Assembly: GCA_017427465.1 (NCBI GenBank)
Contig: JAFRST010000027.1
Coordinates: 124,001-188,000, forward strand
DNA: 64,000 bases
Origin: Clostridiales bacterium
GTDB lineage: Bacteria > Bacillota > Clostridia > Saccharofermentanales > Saccharofermentanaceae
Direction of reading: 5' to 3'
Both the position numbers and the translations under genes were made by a program. Shown piece after piece: positions 16,964 through 25,994 of this stretch. The first letter of the stretch is position 1. Every line of letters begins with the position of its first letter. The notes under the pieces were generated by a model. That model saw only the letters and a list, made by a program, of their open reading frames with translations. It did not search any database and was not told where the DNA came from.

Positions 16964-19900
16964 ATGATAAATAAGATTTCTCTTGCGGACGGCTACCATG
17001 TAGCCTGGTCTGATGAGTTCAACAGCAGTACTATCAACGAAGCATTATGGAGTGCTGAGAATCGCCCGTTCGGATGGACATCCGGTGAGCGTCAGGTGTA
17101 CTGCGGCGATGAATGCGTAGAGATTAGAGACGGGCGGCTTTGCATAAGACCGAAGATCACGACTAACGACACAGGTCTTCATGAGATCTTATCCGGCAGG
17201 ATCAGCACATTAGGTAAGAAGGATTTTACTTACGGCAAGATAGTCGTAAGGATGAAGGTGCCTAAGGTAAAAGGGCTTATAAGTTATGTCAGGCTCATGC
17301 CCACCGAAGGATACGATGAGGAGACCGGAAACTATAAAGATTTTCCGCTTCACGGACAGATAGATATCGCTGAAATATCGGGTGCAAGACCTGATGAAGT
17401 ATTGTCGCGTGTTGCTTTCGGATATCCGTATACACAGCGCTCGGGAAATTACAGAAGACTTAATACCGATTTCTCATCAGAATTCCATCTGTTCTCATGT
17501 GAGTGGGATCAGGGTGAGATCATATTCTCGTGTGACGGCAAGGAATACTACAGAACGTCTTACTGGTTTAAGAGATCAGGCGAGAACGAGGATCCTTATC
17601 CTGCGCCGTTTAACAAGCCTTTCCACATGGTCATCGGCGTCTCTTCCGACAGTGACAAGATCGAGAAAAGCGTCAGTTCGGAAGATAGGGATTCCGAACT
17701 TATCGTGGATTACGTAAGAGTCTACCAGAAACAGATTTATGACCGTCAGGTCGTAAGACCGGCAAGGATATTAACGCTCAGCACTGACGGCACAGACAGC
17801 GTAAAGAACAGCGACAGAAATGCTTTTTACGTTGCCAGGGGAGACCTTAATGCGAACGTCAGTTTTATGGAAGACGAGATGATCATCACACCTTCTTCCG
17901 TTTCCGGCGGAAAGGGCGAGACAAGGCTCTTGCAGGGTGGATTTCCGTTCAAAAAAGGTGATACATATGAGTTCTCTTTTGACGGTATGGCAGATGAGGA
18001 GCGCACGATCAGATGCCTGCTGGAATCTGACGAAGACAGTGAGCAGATCACCGAGCCTTACACGATAAGACTTGAGAGGCATTGGCAGAAGCACAGAATG
18101 CTTTTCGAAGCTCCGGAAGAATATGAGAGCGCATCTGTGGTCTTCGCTATAGACGCTATGTCAAAAGCACCTGTCCATATAAGAAACATACAGCTCCGCA
18201 AGAGATCCGTTATCGAGAACAGACGCAAACTTATCGCGGTCTGCGGCGTTTGGGATGACTCGGATAATTACAGCCTTTTCTTAAAGGCCCTCCAGAACGA
18301 GAAGACCAGCAAAGATTACGTTGTCGCGAGTTTTACGTTCAACGCGAGCAATCCCGGGACCGCTCAGGCAGATCTGGAGATCGAATTCGCGGATTTGATG
18401 GAGAAGATGGAACTGGCGGCGATCATTGTCTTCGTCGAGATGGTGAAGACTACGGAAGTCATAGACAGAATAGTTGAGATAGGACACAAGAAGGACATTC
18501 CTGTCATTACGTTCCAGCATCATATAGATGGCTGCATCAATGCAGACTTTGAATACGGAACGGGTTTCAGATCTATCGTTGAGCATGTCTTAGATGTCCA
18601 CGGGGCAAGGAAGCTCGATATGTTTGCGGGATTTAAGGATAACCCGTTCTCAGAGGAAAGGATTGCGATCTTTAAACAGGTCCTCGAAGAACATGGCATC
18701 GATCCTTCTACTGCCAATATCTACTACGGTGATTTCTGGGAAGCGAGAGCGGGTGAAGTTATGGATGAACTTCTGGAAAAAGGCTATGAGCTTCCGGATG
18801 CCATCATCTGCGCTAATGATTCGATGGCGATGGGTGTCTGCGATTCGCTCAGGAATAAAGGAATAAAGATCCCTTCTGACATAATAGTTACGGGTTTTGA
18901 CGGCATCTGGCAGGGCCAGTACAGTTCTCCTGTTCTTACGACATGCGAGCTGAATTACCGGGAGATATCAGAGCAGATCTTATTAAGGATCAATCAGTGG
19001 GAGAAGATGAAGACGATTCCGGACGATTCGTTTTATATCTCTTATAATTCATTGTTCCAGCAGTCCTGCGGATGCAAGGGCAAGTCAGATTTCCGTTGGG
19101 ATAAATCATTAGACATACTTACCAAGGAGAATCAGGATTCATTCAGACATATGCTCGAGATGGGACACTTCGTATCGAAGATGACTTCATCCGATGATCT
19201 CGATGAAGCTGCGGATAACCTGAGGAAATCTATCTGGATGTGGAAGAGCCAGTATTATTTTGTTGGCATTATTGAGCAGGAAGACTGCTGTCACAGTATC
19301 TTCCACGGAAGAGGATACAGGTATTCCAATGCCCAGAAGTTCTACCGCATGAGGTTCCCTATACCTGATTACGACCTGATCTTAAGGCCTGACAGCAACA
19401 TTAATGTCCTCTTGTTCAGACAGATCAGATCTGACAAAGAATCTTTCGGTTACGCGGTCAACGGATATGACAGGGTATCTTTAAGATCAGAACAGCGTTT
19501 TGAAGAGTTCAGTCTCTTCGTTAATGCTGCCGTTAACGCGGTGAACAACAACCGCAAGCTCATCACTAAGAATAAAGCCAGTGAGCTGTTGTCGGAGCAG
19601 GATTACCTTACAGGTCTTTATAACCGCAGGGGCTTTTTTGCAACTATTAACAAGATGCTTAATTCGCCTGCAAACGCAGGCAGGATCCTCTCGCTGTTCT
19701 CAGTAGATATGGACAGGCTGAAGACCATTAATGACGCATACGGACACGATAACGGCGATGTAGCTATTCAGACTCTTGCAAGGGCTCTTCTGAAGTTCGT
19801 TAAGGATGAGGGGATAGCAGCAAGATACGGCGGTGACGAATTCGCGCTGGCGATCATAAACGATAAGAAGTATGACGATATCATCAAGGATGTCCGCAAT

Positions 19901-20077
19901 GAGATCGAGCGTGCCGCTGATGCAGATCCGGCTATGTCTGACAGGTCTTTTGAAGTCGGAATAAGCCTTGGCGTATCTGAGCGTGTAATAGACAGAAGCA
20001 TCGATATCGAGGACATGATCTTGGAAGCCGATTCCAAGATGTATGCCGACAAAATGGCCAGGAAGAGGATGCGCTGA
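16964..20077 (+). CDS. Fusion: GH16-like + CBM-like + LacI-type sensor + diguanylate cyclase (GGDEF)
   Basis: 1037 residues, no signal peptide and no membrane helix, so cytoplasmic. Residues 10-255 are a glycoside hydrolase family 16 (laminarinase-like) domain: WSDEFN, GWTSGERQVYC, WDQGEIIFSCDG. Its active-site segment reads GQIDIAEISG where the family has ExDxxE, so the nucleophile position (132) is Gln while Asp134 and Glu137 remain. Residues about 270-412 look like a CBM4/9-type beta-sandwich. Residues 421-690 are a LacI/periplasmic-binding-protein-like sensor (ICANDSMAMGV; IIVTGFDG) without its HTH, followed by SCGC (701-704). The C-terminus is GGDEF: DYLTGLYNRRGF and RYGGDEF (956-960), intact; the inhibitory RxxD site is absent (KDEG). 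Probably a glycan-responsive c-di-GMP synthase. Confidence 0.88.
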   Translation: MINKISLADGYHVAWSDEFNSSTINEALWSAENRPFGWTSGERQVYCGDECVEIRDGRLCIRPKITTNDTGLHEILSGRISTLGKKDFTYGKIVVRMKVPKVKGLISYVRLMPTEGYDEETGNYKDFPLHGQIDIAEISGARPDEVLSRVAFGYPYTQRSGNYRRLNTDFSSEFHLFSCEWDQGEIIFSCDGKEYYRTSYWFKRSGENEDPYPAPFNKPFHMVIGVSSDSDKIEKSVSSEDRDSELIVDYVRVYQKQIYDRQVVRPARILTLSTDGTDSVKNSDRNAFYVARGDLNANVSFMEDEMIITPSSVSGGKGETRLLQGGFPFKKGDTYEFSFDGMADEERTIRCLLESDEDSEQITEPYTIRLERHWQKHRMLFEAPEEYESASVVFAIDAMSKAPVHIRNIQLRKRSVIENRRKLIAVCGVWDDSDNYSLFLKALQNEKTSKDYVVASFTFNASNPGTAQADLEIEFADLMEKMELAAIIVFVEMVKTTEVIDRIVEIGHKKDIPVITFQHHIDGCINADFEYGTGFRSIVEHVLDVHGARKLDMFAGFKDNPFSEERIAIFKQVLEEHGIDPSTANIYYGDFWEARAGEVMDELLEKGYELPDAIICANDSMAMGVCDSLRNKGIKIPSDIIVTGFDGIWQGQYSSPVLTTCELNYREISEQILLRINQWEKMKTIPDDSFYISYNSLFQQSCGCKGKSDFRWDKSLDILTKENQDSFRHMLEMGHFVSKMTSSDDLDEAADNLRKSIWMWKSQYYFVGIIEQEDCCHSIFHGRGYRYSNAQKFYRMRFPIPDYDLILRPDSNINVLLFRQIRSDKESFGYAVNGYDRVSLRSEQRFEEFSLFVNAAVNAVNNNRKLITKNKASELLSEQDYLTGLYNRRGFFATINKMLNSPANAGRILSLFSVDMDRLKTINDAYGHDNGDVAIQTLARALLKFVKDEGIAARYGGDEFALAIINDKKYDDIIKDVRNEIERAADADPAMSDRSFEVGISLGVSERVIDRSIDIEDMILEADSKMYADKMARKRMR

Positions 20078-20204
20078 GAATAGGACAATATCTTCAAACC
20101 TTGTTCGAATTCACTAACTGTTAATGAAAAACACAAGGAATATCCAATTTCTCAAAATTTTCTGTGGTAGTATATACAAAGTTATTTTTTGACGGAGACT
20201 ATTT

Positions 20205-22499
20205 ATGCGACGCAGGATCAACATAGGCCTGATCATCGATGACATTGATAATTATTTTGCCAATCAGGCAGCAAAGGGTGCTGACCAGGCTGCTAAAGCT
20301 CTGGATGCCAATCTCTTTATCTTTCCCGGTCACTATATAGGAAGGACCGATGCCAAGTACGCTGATAAGAAGTACGAGTATCAGTACAATACGATCTTCC
20401 GTCTTCCGACAGAGCGTAATGTCGATATCATCTATATCCTTCAGGGCACGATCTGCTCCAGAGCAGATATGGAAGTGCAGAAGAGATTCCTTGAGGCGAT
20501 GCCGAATGTCCCTATCGTATGCTTATTCTCAAGTGTTGAAGGATATCATTCGGTCACATTCGATAACGTCTCCGGATTAAAGAAAGTAATTACTCATCTT
20601 ATTGAAGAACATGATGCAAAAGAGATAGGTTTTGTCTCAGGACCTGCCGCTAACCGTGATGCCAATGAGAGACTCGAAGTTTATAAGAGTGTATTAAGAG
20701 AGCACAATATTCCTGTTGAGGAACGCAAGATAGTTTGCGGTGATTTCTCTATGGACAGTAAGATCGAGGTCAATAAGCTCCTTGATTATAACGGCCATCT
20801 CGATGCCATAGCTTTTGCGAATGATTCCATGGCGTTGGGAGCTTATGCCGCACTTCGTAAAAGAGGTTTGGAACCTGGCAAAGATATACTGGTTACGGGT
20901 TTTGACGACGATGTTTTTGCGATCTCAATGGAGCCGCCTCTTACAACGGTAGAAGCAAGCTCTGCGCAGCTTACGTATAAGGCTGTTCTTAATGCCGAGA
21001 ATTACATTAACGGATCCGCTCTTAAGGATATGACGGTTGAGACCAGCATGGTCCAGAGAGGCTCCTGCGGCTGCAATGAGCTTGACGTCGAAGACATGTG
21101 CGCAAGGTTCAGACTAAATGATCTTGAGAGCCGCGATTTTTATGAAGAGATAAAGAAGTATCTGTTTGATTTCTTCTTTGAAGGCGGCCGGATAGAAGAT
21201 ACAAAAAGTGCAGTAGAAGCTTTCCTGGATGCGTACATCGGATTCCTTAAGGCTGATGTAAAAGAGAGTGCGATAGCAGCGATGAACGATCAGTTTTCCA
21301 AGCTTCTGGTTACTGATCTTTATATGGTCACGACACCGGAAAAGCTCTTTAATCTGATGGAAACATTGCAGTACAAGGCTTTGACGGTCTCAGACAATGA
21401 GCACGACCACGATCTTATATATGATGTTTTCGCGCATTACTTCAGAAGACTGACATTTACGGGTATCCTGCCTGCAAATGCCATCGAGAGAAGGAATGAG
21501 AAGATCAAGGGCGTTGTTAACCGTCAGATGGGCGAAGTTTTCCTGATAGACAGTGAAACGGATATTCCGTATGAGCGTTTGCTCGGAGGCCTTTACGAGA
21601 TGGGCTTTACGAGATCTCTCGTATACCGCTTCCAGGGCAAGGTCAAAAATCCCGGCACAGAGCAATGGAAAGTGCCGACCTCGATCCTGCTTAAGGCGAT
21701 AAGCGATGAAGAAGGCCTCAGGACACCTCCGGAAGAGCAGCAACTCATTCGTACCGAGAGGATATTTGAAAATGATTTCATTACGTCTGCAGGCCACCGT
21801 ACAATGATCGTACAGCCTTTGTTTGTAGGCGCAGATCTCTATGGCTTACTGGTCAATGAACTTCAGCCTACACACTTCTTCAGTGTATCTTCCATTGCTT
21901 TCCAGATGTCTGTAACGCTCAGATCTTTGCTCATGATCGAAGAGCACAACAAAGCTAAGAAGTCTTTGCAGATCTCACTTGAGCGGTTCATTAAAGAGAA
22001 TACTGAGCTTGAAGAGATCGCACAGAAAGATGAACTCACGGGCCTTTATAACAGAAGGGGCTTTATCACCAACGCCGAAAAGGTCCTTGCCGATCCTTCC
22101 AATATCGATAAGATGGCTGTCATTTGTTATGCGGATATGGATAATCTCAAGAAGGTCAACGACAAGTTCGGTCACGATGACGGTGACTTCGCTCTAAGAA
22201 CCGTTGCCGGTATCCTCGAAGAATCCTTCAGAGAGTCTGACATAATCGGACGTATCGGAGGAGACGAATTTATCGCACTTGCTGTTACGGGATCAGACTG
22301 TGATGTAGTGTCACTGAAGCAGCGTATCGACAGAGTTACAAAGCGCTTCAATAAGAACTCCGGCAAGCCTTATGCCGTTGAGATCAGTACAGGTATCTTC
22401 AAGTTCAGATGCAACGGCAAGATCGAGATATACGATGTTATCAACAGCGCGGACCAGCTTCTTTATGAGGAGAAGATCAGGAAGAAGGCTGACAGGTAA
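20205..22499 (+). CDS. LacI-type sensor-GGDEF diguanylate cyclase
   Basis: 764 residues, cytoplasmic. Residues 1-285 are a LacI-like sugar-sensor domain lacking the DNA-binding helix-turn-helix (FANDSMALGAY; ILVTGFDDD), followed by an SCGC motif at 287-290 that is also in the upstream fusion protein. Residues 300-590 are a helical/GAF-like linker of unknown type. The C-terminus has the GGDEF domain: ELTGLYNRRGF, CYADMDNLKKVNDKFGHDDGD, RIGGDEF (685-689). An RxxD inhibitory site (R676 to D679) is present, so product feedback is likely. GGAG upstream supports the ATG at 20205. Same architecture as its neighbour, so a duplicated signalling pair. Confidence 0.9.
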   Translation: MRRRINIGLIIDDIDNYFANQAAKGADQAAKALDANLFIFPGHYIGRTDAKYADKKYEYQYNTIFRLPTERNVDIIYILQGTICSRADMEVQKRFLEAMPNVPIVCLFSSVEGYHSVTFDNVSGLKKVITHLIEEHDAKEIGFVSGPAANRDANERLEVYKSVLREHNIPVEERKIVCGDFSMDSKIEVNKLLDYNGHLDAIAFANDSMALGAYAALRKRGLEPGKDILVTGFDDDVFAISMEPPLTTVEASSAQLTYKAVLNAENYINGSALKDMTVETSMVQRGSCGCNELDVEDMCARFRLNDLESRDFYEEIKKYLFDFFFEGGRIEDTKSAVEAFLDAYIGFLKADVKESAIAAMNDQFSKLLVTDLYMVTTPEKLFNLMETLQYKALTVSDNEHDHDLIYDVFAHYFRRLTFTGILPANAIERRNEKIKGVVNRQMGEVFLIDSETDIPYERLLGGLYEMGFTRSLVYRFQGKVKNPGTEQWKVPTSILLKAISDEEGLRTPPEEQQLIRTERIFENDFITSAGHRTMIVQPLFVGADLYGLLVNELQPTHFFSVSSIAFQMSVTLRSLLMIEEHNKAKKSLQISLERFIKENTELEEIAQKDELTGLYNRRGFITNAEKVLADPSNIDKMAVICYADMDNLKKVNDKFGHDDGDFALRTVAGILEESFRESDIIGRIGGDEFIALAVTGSDCDVVSLKQRIDRVTKRFNKNSGKPYAVEISTGIFKFRCNGKIEIYDVINSADQLLYEEKIRKKADR

Positions 22500-22507
22500 A
22501 GATGATA

Positions 22508-22539
22508 AAAACGCTGCCGTTATTCTCCGGCGGCGTTTT
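22508..22539. terminator. Bidirectional hairpin terminator
   Basis: AAAACGC-T-GCCG pairs with CGGC-G-GCGTTTT around a TTATTCT-type loop, flanked by A- and T-rich tracts on either side. It lies between the convergent GGDEF gene and PAP2 gene and overlaps the last codons of the latter. Confidence 0.85.
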
Positions 22540-23155
22540 CGTTTGCTTTCTTATTAGCTTTATTAACGGACAGTTTTTTTATCACCAAGTGATAAACGTA
22601 ATATGAGAGCACGCTCGTTCCTAATCCGAGTAACAGGCCGCCTAAGACGTCAGTCGGATAGTGAACGCCGACATAGAGCCTGGAGTATGCGATTATCGTT
22701 GCGTATATGAGTGCCAAAAGCGCGAAAAACTTGTATGACGAAGTCGTCTTGGCAAGTGTCATGATACCCGCTTCTTTGGCTACGGGAAGTCCTATCAATG
22801 CGATCAGGAGCAGAACTCCTGCGACCGCAAATGAAGCGCCTGTGTGACCGGAAGGAAAGGAGTAATCCTTCTGCTTTTCGATGAGGTTAACGAGACCGTC
22901 GATAGCTTCGTAAGGTCTTGTCCTGGCGACGGCGTTCTTGATAATGAGATTTGTGATGATCGCCTCAAGAGCAAGGCTCGCCCCGGCAATAACTCCGAAA
23001 CGTCTTGTCTTCGGGTAGATCAGAAGAGCAACGCACAATATGATCCATATCCATCCGCTGTCACATGTGTGCGTGATGACTTTTAAGGCCGGTGTAAGTA
23101 CATCCGATCTTAAGTGCTCTTGTATGAAGATCAGGAATCCTGAATCCCAGTCCAT
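22520..23155 (-). CDS. PAP2 family phosphatase (membrane)
   Basis: 211-residue membrane protein with about five hydrophobic segments and the three phosphatidic acid phosphatase motifs: KNAVARTRP (KxxxxxxRP), PSGH (in FPSGHTGAS), and SRLYVGVHYPTD (SRxxxxxHxxxD). The family dephosphorylates lipid phosphates such as undecaprenyl pyrophosphate or phosphatidate. Start ATG with GTGAGG upstream. It is transcribed against the GGDEF genes. The preferred substrate cannot be told from sequence. Confidence 0.92.
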   Translation of the reverse strand: MDWDSGFLIFIQEHLRSDVLTPALKVITHTCDSGWIWIILCVALLIYPKTRRFGVIAGASLALEAIITNLIIKNAVARTRPYEAIDGLVNLIEKQKDYSFPSGHTGASFAVAGVLLLIALIGLPVAKEAGIMTLAKTTSSYKFFALLALIYATIIAYSRLYVGVHYPTDVLGGLLLGLGTSVLSYYVYHLVIKKLSVNKANKKANENAAGE

Positions 23156-23234
23156 CAGTAAACCTCACGTTGTTAAGTATTACTTCAATATTGTAATACT
23201 AAAAAACGTCCGGTCTGTGACAATACAATGATAT

Positions 23235-24404
23235 TTACTTTTGATCATCAGAACGTCTGTTTTGGCGCCTGTTGTGCTGACTGTAGTAGTTGTTCTTGTC
23301 CTTATACATCAGGTGATCGATGGTGGACATGAGGTCTGATATCTCCTGTCCGTGGTATTCGAGTATAGTTCCGCCGACGGCACATGAGAGCTTATACGGC
23401 TTGCCGGAAGTCTCGTTATAATCATCAACGGCTTTCATGATCTTCTCTTTGTAAGGCTCTATGCTGTCGCCTTTGAATTTGCGCATGATAATGACGAACT
23501 CATCACCGGCAAAACGTATGACACGTCCTTCATTTCTTATGGTCTTAACGAGTATATCGGCAAAGGCGATCAGCGCTTTATCGCCTTCTTCGTGTGAGAA
23601 GTTATCGTTGATCTGCTTGAAGCCGTTCAGGTCGAGCATGAGTGCCGCCATCTTTTCAGGCCTTCTGTGAAGAAAGCTCTTGCGGATCATGTCGAGCTCG
23701 TAGCGGTTGTTTACACCCGTAAGTTTGTCGATGTAGATGCTCTCGTTCTGAAGACACGTAACAAGTCCCGCGAAAGCTATCGCGAAGCTTACAGGCTGCA
23801 GCGAGATGCCATAGACTTTCATCTGCACTACGACTGCAAGAAGGATCGGCATGAGAAACTGCCAGGCAGGGAAATATCCTAATGACGGATTTTTGATCTT
23901 GGATACGAAATAGTAAATATATCCGTAGAAGATCAGAAGGAACCCTGCGATTATGAATATGATATATAGGCTCTCTCTGGAATATACGTTGTTGTCATCG
24001 AGCGAGAATACCAAAGGCGTGAAGAAGTTTATGGCAAGGAGCAGGATCTCTACCGTGCCGATCACAATGAAAAACAACTCCTGAAGCTTAGGAATCTGCT
24101 TGCCGATATGACTTACTATGAGGTGAATGATGCCTATTCCGACTATGAGATTGAACAGATAGAGATAACTGTTGCCTGTCATGAGGACGGCTTTAATAGC
24201 TAAACCGGGAGTTCCGTCAAATACCGAAGCAAAAGCATCGGCCGCGCAGTTGATGAGCGCTGCAAGCATGAGCAGGAATAGAAGACGGCTTTCCTTCTTC
24301 CTTGTCGGCATATACCAGCCCTTGGTGAACATGAGAACAAGAAGCAGGCAGATACCTACTGAATCAGTGATCAATATGGCTGTAAGATTGATCGAAGACG
24401 GCAT
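23235..24404 (-). CDS. Membrane diguanylate cyclase (7-8 TM + AGDEF)
   Basis: 389 residues from the ATG at 24404, chosen because CGGAGG lies 6-7 nt upstream; a longer reading exists but has no ribosome site. The N-terminal two-thirds is an array of seven or eight hydrophobic helices (residues 1 to about 215), of unknown sensory type. The C-terminal GGDEF domain has DKLTGVNNRYELD, LMLDLNGFKQINDNFSHEEGD, and the active loop AGDEF (299-303) instead of GGDEF. AGDEF variants are reported active in other bacteria. There is no RxxD inhibitory site (RNEG). It probably makes c-di-GMP in response to a membrane signal. Confidence 0.85.
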   Translation of the reverse strand: MPSSINLTAILITDSVGICLLLVLMFTKGWYMPTRKKESRLLFLLMLAALINCAADAFASVFDGTPGLAIKAVLMTGNSYLYLFNLIVGIGIIHLIVSHIGKQIPKLQELFFIVIGTVEILLLAINFFTPLVFSLDDNNVYSRESLYIIFIIAGFLLIFYGYIYYFVSKIKNPSLGYFPAWQFLMPILLAVVVQMKVYGISLQPVSFAIAFAGLVTCLQNESIYIDKLTGVNNRYELDMIRKSFLHRRPEKMAALMLDLNGFKQINDNFSHEEGDKALIAFADILVKTIRNEGRVIRFAGDEFVIIMRKFKGDSIEPYKEKIMKAVDDYNETSGKPYKLSCAVGGTILEYHGQEISDLMSTIDHLMYKDKNNYYSQHNRRQNRRSDDQK

Positions 24405-24454
24405 CTGTAGCCTCCGTATAATCCTAAAAATAGTTTTATATTCTCTATACAATC

Positions 24455-24460
24455 ATTATA
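24455..24460 (-). promoter_or_regulatory. Possible -10 for the membrane GGDEF gene
   Basis: TATAAT on the minus strand about 50 nt before the start codon at 24404. The -35 is not well defined. Confidence 0.35.
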
Positions 24461-24540
24461 GCTTTTTAATTGTTCATGGAAATAAACACATTGTTAACTA
24501 TGTGTAATCGATTGATGATTATGATGTCTCAAGAAAAAAC

Positions 24541-25920
24541 TTAAGTTATGTTTTTGGCCCAGATGCCGCTCTTGACGAACAGTCCGCCGGTTACGCATTT
24601 GATGAGTTCCAGAGCCTGTACTGCTGCTACCATCCAGATCAACGGCATGCTTGTATAATGACTTAACAGGAACGCAAAAGGTACCGATAAGATCCATACA
24701 AAGCCGGAGTCAAAGATCATGGTAATAAGTGTCTTTCCGCCTGATCTGATAATAAAATAAGATGCGTGCGTGAAAGAGTAAAAAGGCATAAGAACGCCAT
24801 TGATAACTATGAGCCAGGTAGCAATGTTCTTTATGCTGACTGTTGCATCCGGGAAGATCGAAGGGAAGAAGGGGCTTACACATATCATGAGAATTCCGAA
24901 CAAAGCTCCGAACGCTACCGTAAACCATATCATTTTGAAAGCGTTTTTCTTTGCCTCTTCAACTTTACCGCTTCCCAATATCTGACCTGTCAGGATTCCG
25001 ACTGCTTCGCCCATCGCAACAAAGGCGACCATCATTACGTTATATATAGATGTCTCAATCTGGATAGCTGCCATCGCATCAAGGGTCCTGTATGAATAGG
25101 ACTGATTGAGCATGGTGATACCGAATGACCACATCGTCTCATTTAGAAGAAGAGGAGTGGCCTTGACGATAAACTCGCGTGCCATCCTTCCCGGTATCTT
25201 GAAATGTCTGAATGCTCCGACAATGAAGGGACACTGCTTTTTGTGTGTTGCCACATAAACTACAAGAACACCGAGTTCCACAAATCTTGAGATAACAGTA
25301 GCTATAGCAGCTCCCAAAGCGCCTAAGGCAGGAAAGCCCAACAGACCGTAAATGAGCAGAAGATTACCTGTGAAGTTAACGATTATAGCGCAGGCGGAAG
25401 CTACGAGCGGAACTTTTGTCTGACCGATATCACGAAGTGTACCTGCATACGACTGGCAGATGCCGATTGGTATCAGTGAAATGACCATTACCTGGAGATA
25501 CTGGACACCGATATTAAAAGATTCGGCAGCATCAGCCGGATTGCCTTCACCCATAAGGAAACGTGATACCAGAAAGCCCGCGCCAAAGAGAAATATAAAG
25601 CAGGCAAGAACTGACAGAATAAGATTTGTGACAAGCTTGAATCTGAATGTGATCCTGACGCCTTCCCAGTCGCGGTTGCCGTAATACTGAGCTGTAAAAA
25701 TGCCAGAACCGGCGGTGGCGCCGAATGTCATCAGGAAGAATACGAACATCATCTGATTGGCAATACCGACACCCGAGAGTGCATTGGTACTGACCTGACC
25801 GATCATGAAATTATCCAAAAGATTGACGATCTGAGATACACCATTCTGAATCATCATAGGAACGGCGATCTTTAACAGGCTTCTGTATAATTCCTTGTTT
25901 TTGTTTACAGCTAAAATCAT
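24541..25920 (-). CDS. MATE family multidrug/Na+ antiporter
   Basis: 459 residues with twelve hydrophobic segments and the MATE family layout (SLLKIAVPMMIQNGVSQIVNLLDNFM at the N-terminus is split over helix 1; GILTGQILGSGKVEEA in the second half). Exports cationic drugs or metabolites using Na+ or H+. The start ATG has no Shine-Dalgarno, and a TATAAT lies 7 nt upstream, so the mRNA is probably leaderless. The -35 (TTGTAA) sits inside the terminator hairpin of the upstream larA gene. Confidence 0.92.
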   Translation of the reverse strand: MILAVNKNKELYRSLLKIAVPMMIQNGVSQIVNLLDNFMIGQVSTNALSGVGIANQMMFVFFLMTFGATAGSGIFTAQYYGNRDWEGVRITFRFKLVTNLILSVLACFIFLFGAGFLVSRFLMGEGNPADAAESFNIGVQYLQVMVISLIPIGICQSYAGTLRDIGQTKVPLVASACAIIVNFTGNLLLIYGLLGFPALGALGAAIATVISRFVELGVLVVYVATHKKQCPFIVGAFRHFKIPGRMAREFIVKATPLLLNETMWSFGITMLNQSYSYRTLDAMAAIQIETSIYNVMMVAFVAMGEAVGILTGQILGSGKVEEAKKNAFKMIWFTVAFGALFGILMICVSPFFPSIFPDATVSIKNIATWLIVINGVLMPFYSFTHASYFIIRSGGKTLITMIFDSGFVWILSVPFAFLLSHYTSMPLIWMVAAVQALELIKCVTGGLFVKSGIWAKNIT

Positions 25921-25927
25921 AACGGCG

Positions 25928-25956
25928 ATTATATAGATAAAGGCGTTGGGTTACAA
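25928..25956 (-). promoter_or_regulatory. Promoter of the MATE gene, inside a terminator
   Basis: On the minus strand: TTGTAA, 17 nt, TATAAT, then 7 nt to the ATG at 25920. The -35 falls in the loop of the larA terminator hairpin (25939-25964). The gene would be transcribed from about the start codon. Confidence 0.7.
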
Positions 25957-25964
25957 CGCCTTTT
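25939..25964 (-). terminator. Terminator of larA
   Basis: A perfect 10-bp stem (AAAGGCGTTG/CAACGCCTTT) with a GGTTA loop and T-rich ends; it separates larA from the downstream MATE gene. Confidence 0.88.
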
Positions 25965-25994
25965 CGAAATATTGTCCCAAAATTGAATAATTGA

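Noticed and set aside
23235..24404. AGDEF cyclase as an inactive enzyme
   Set aside because: AGDEF variants are known to be active in other bacteria and the remaining catalytic residues are conserved, so inactivity cannot be assumed.
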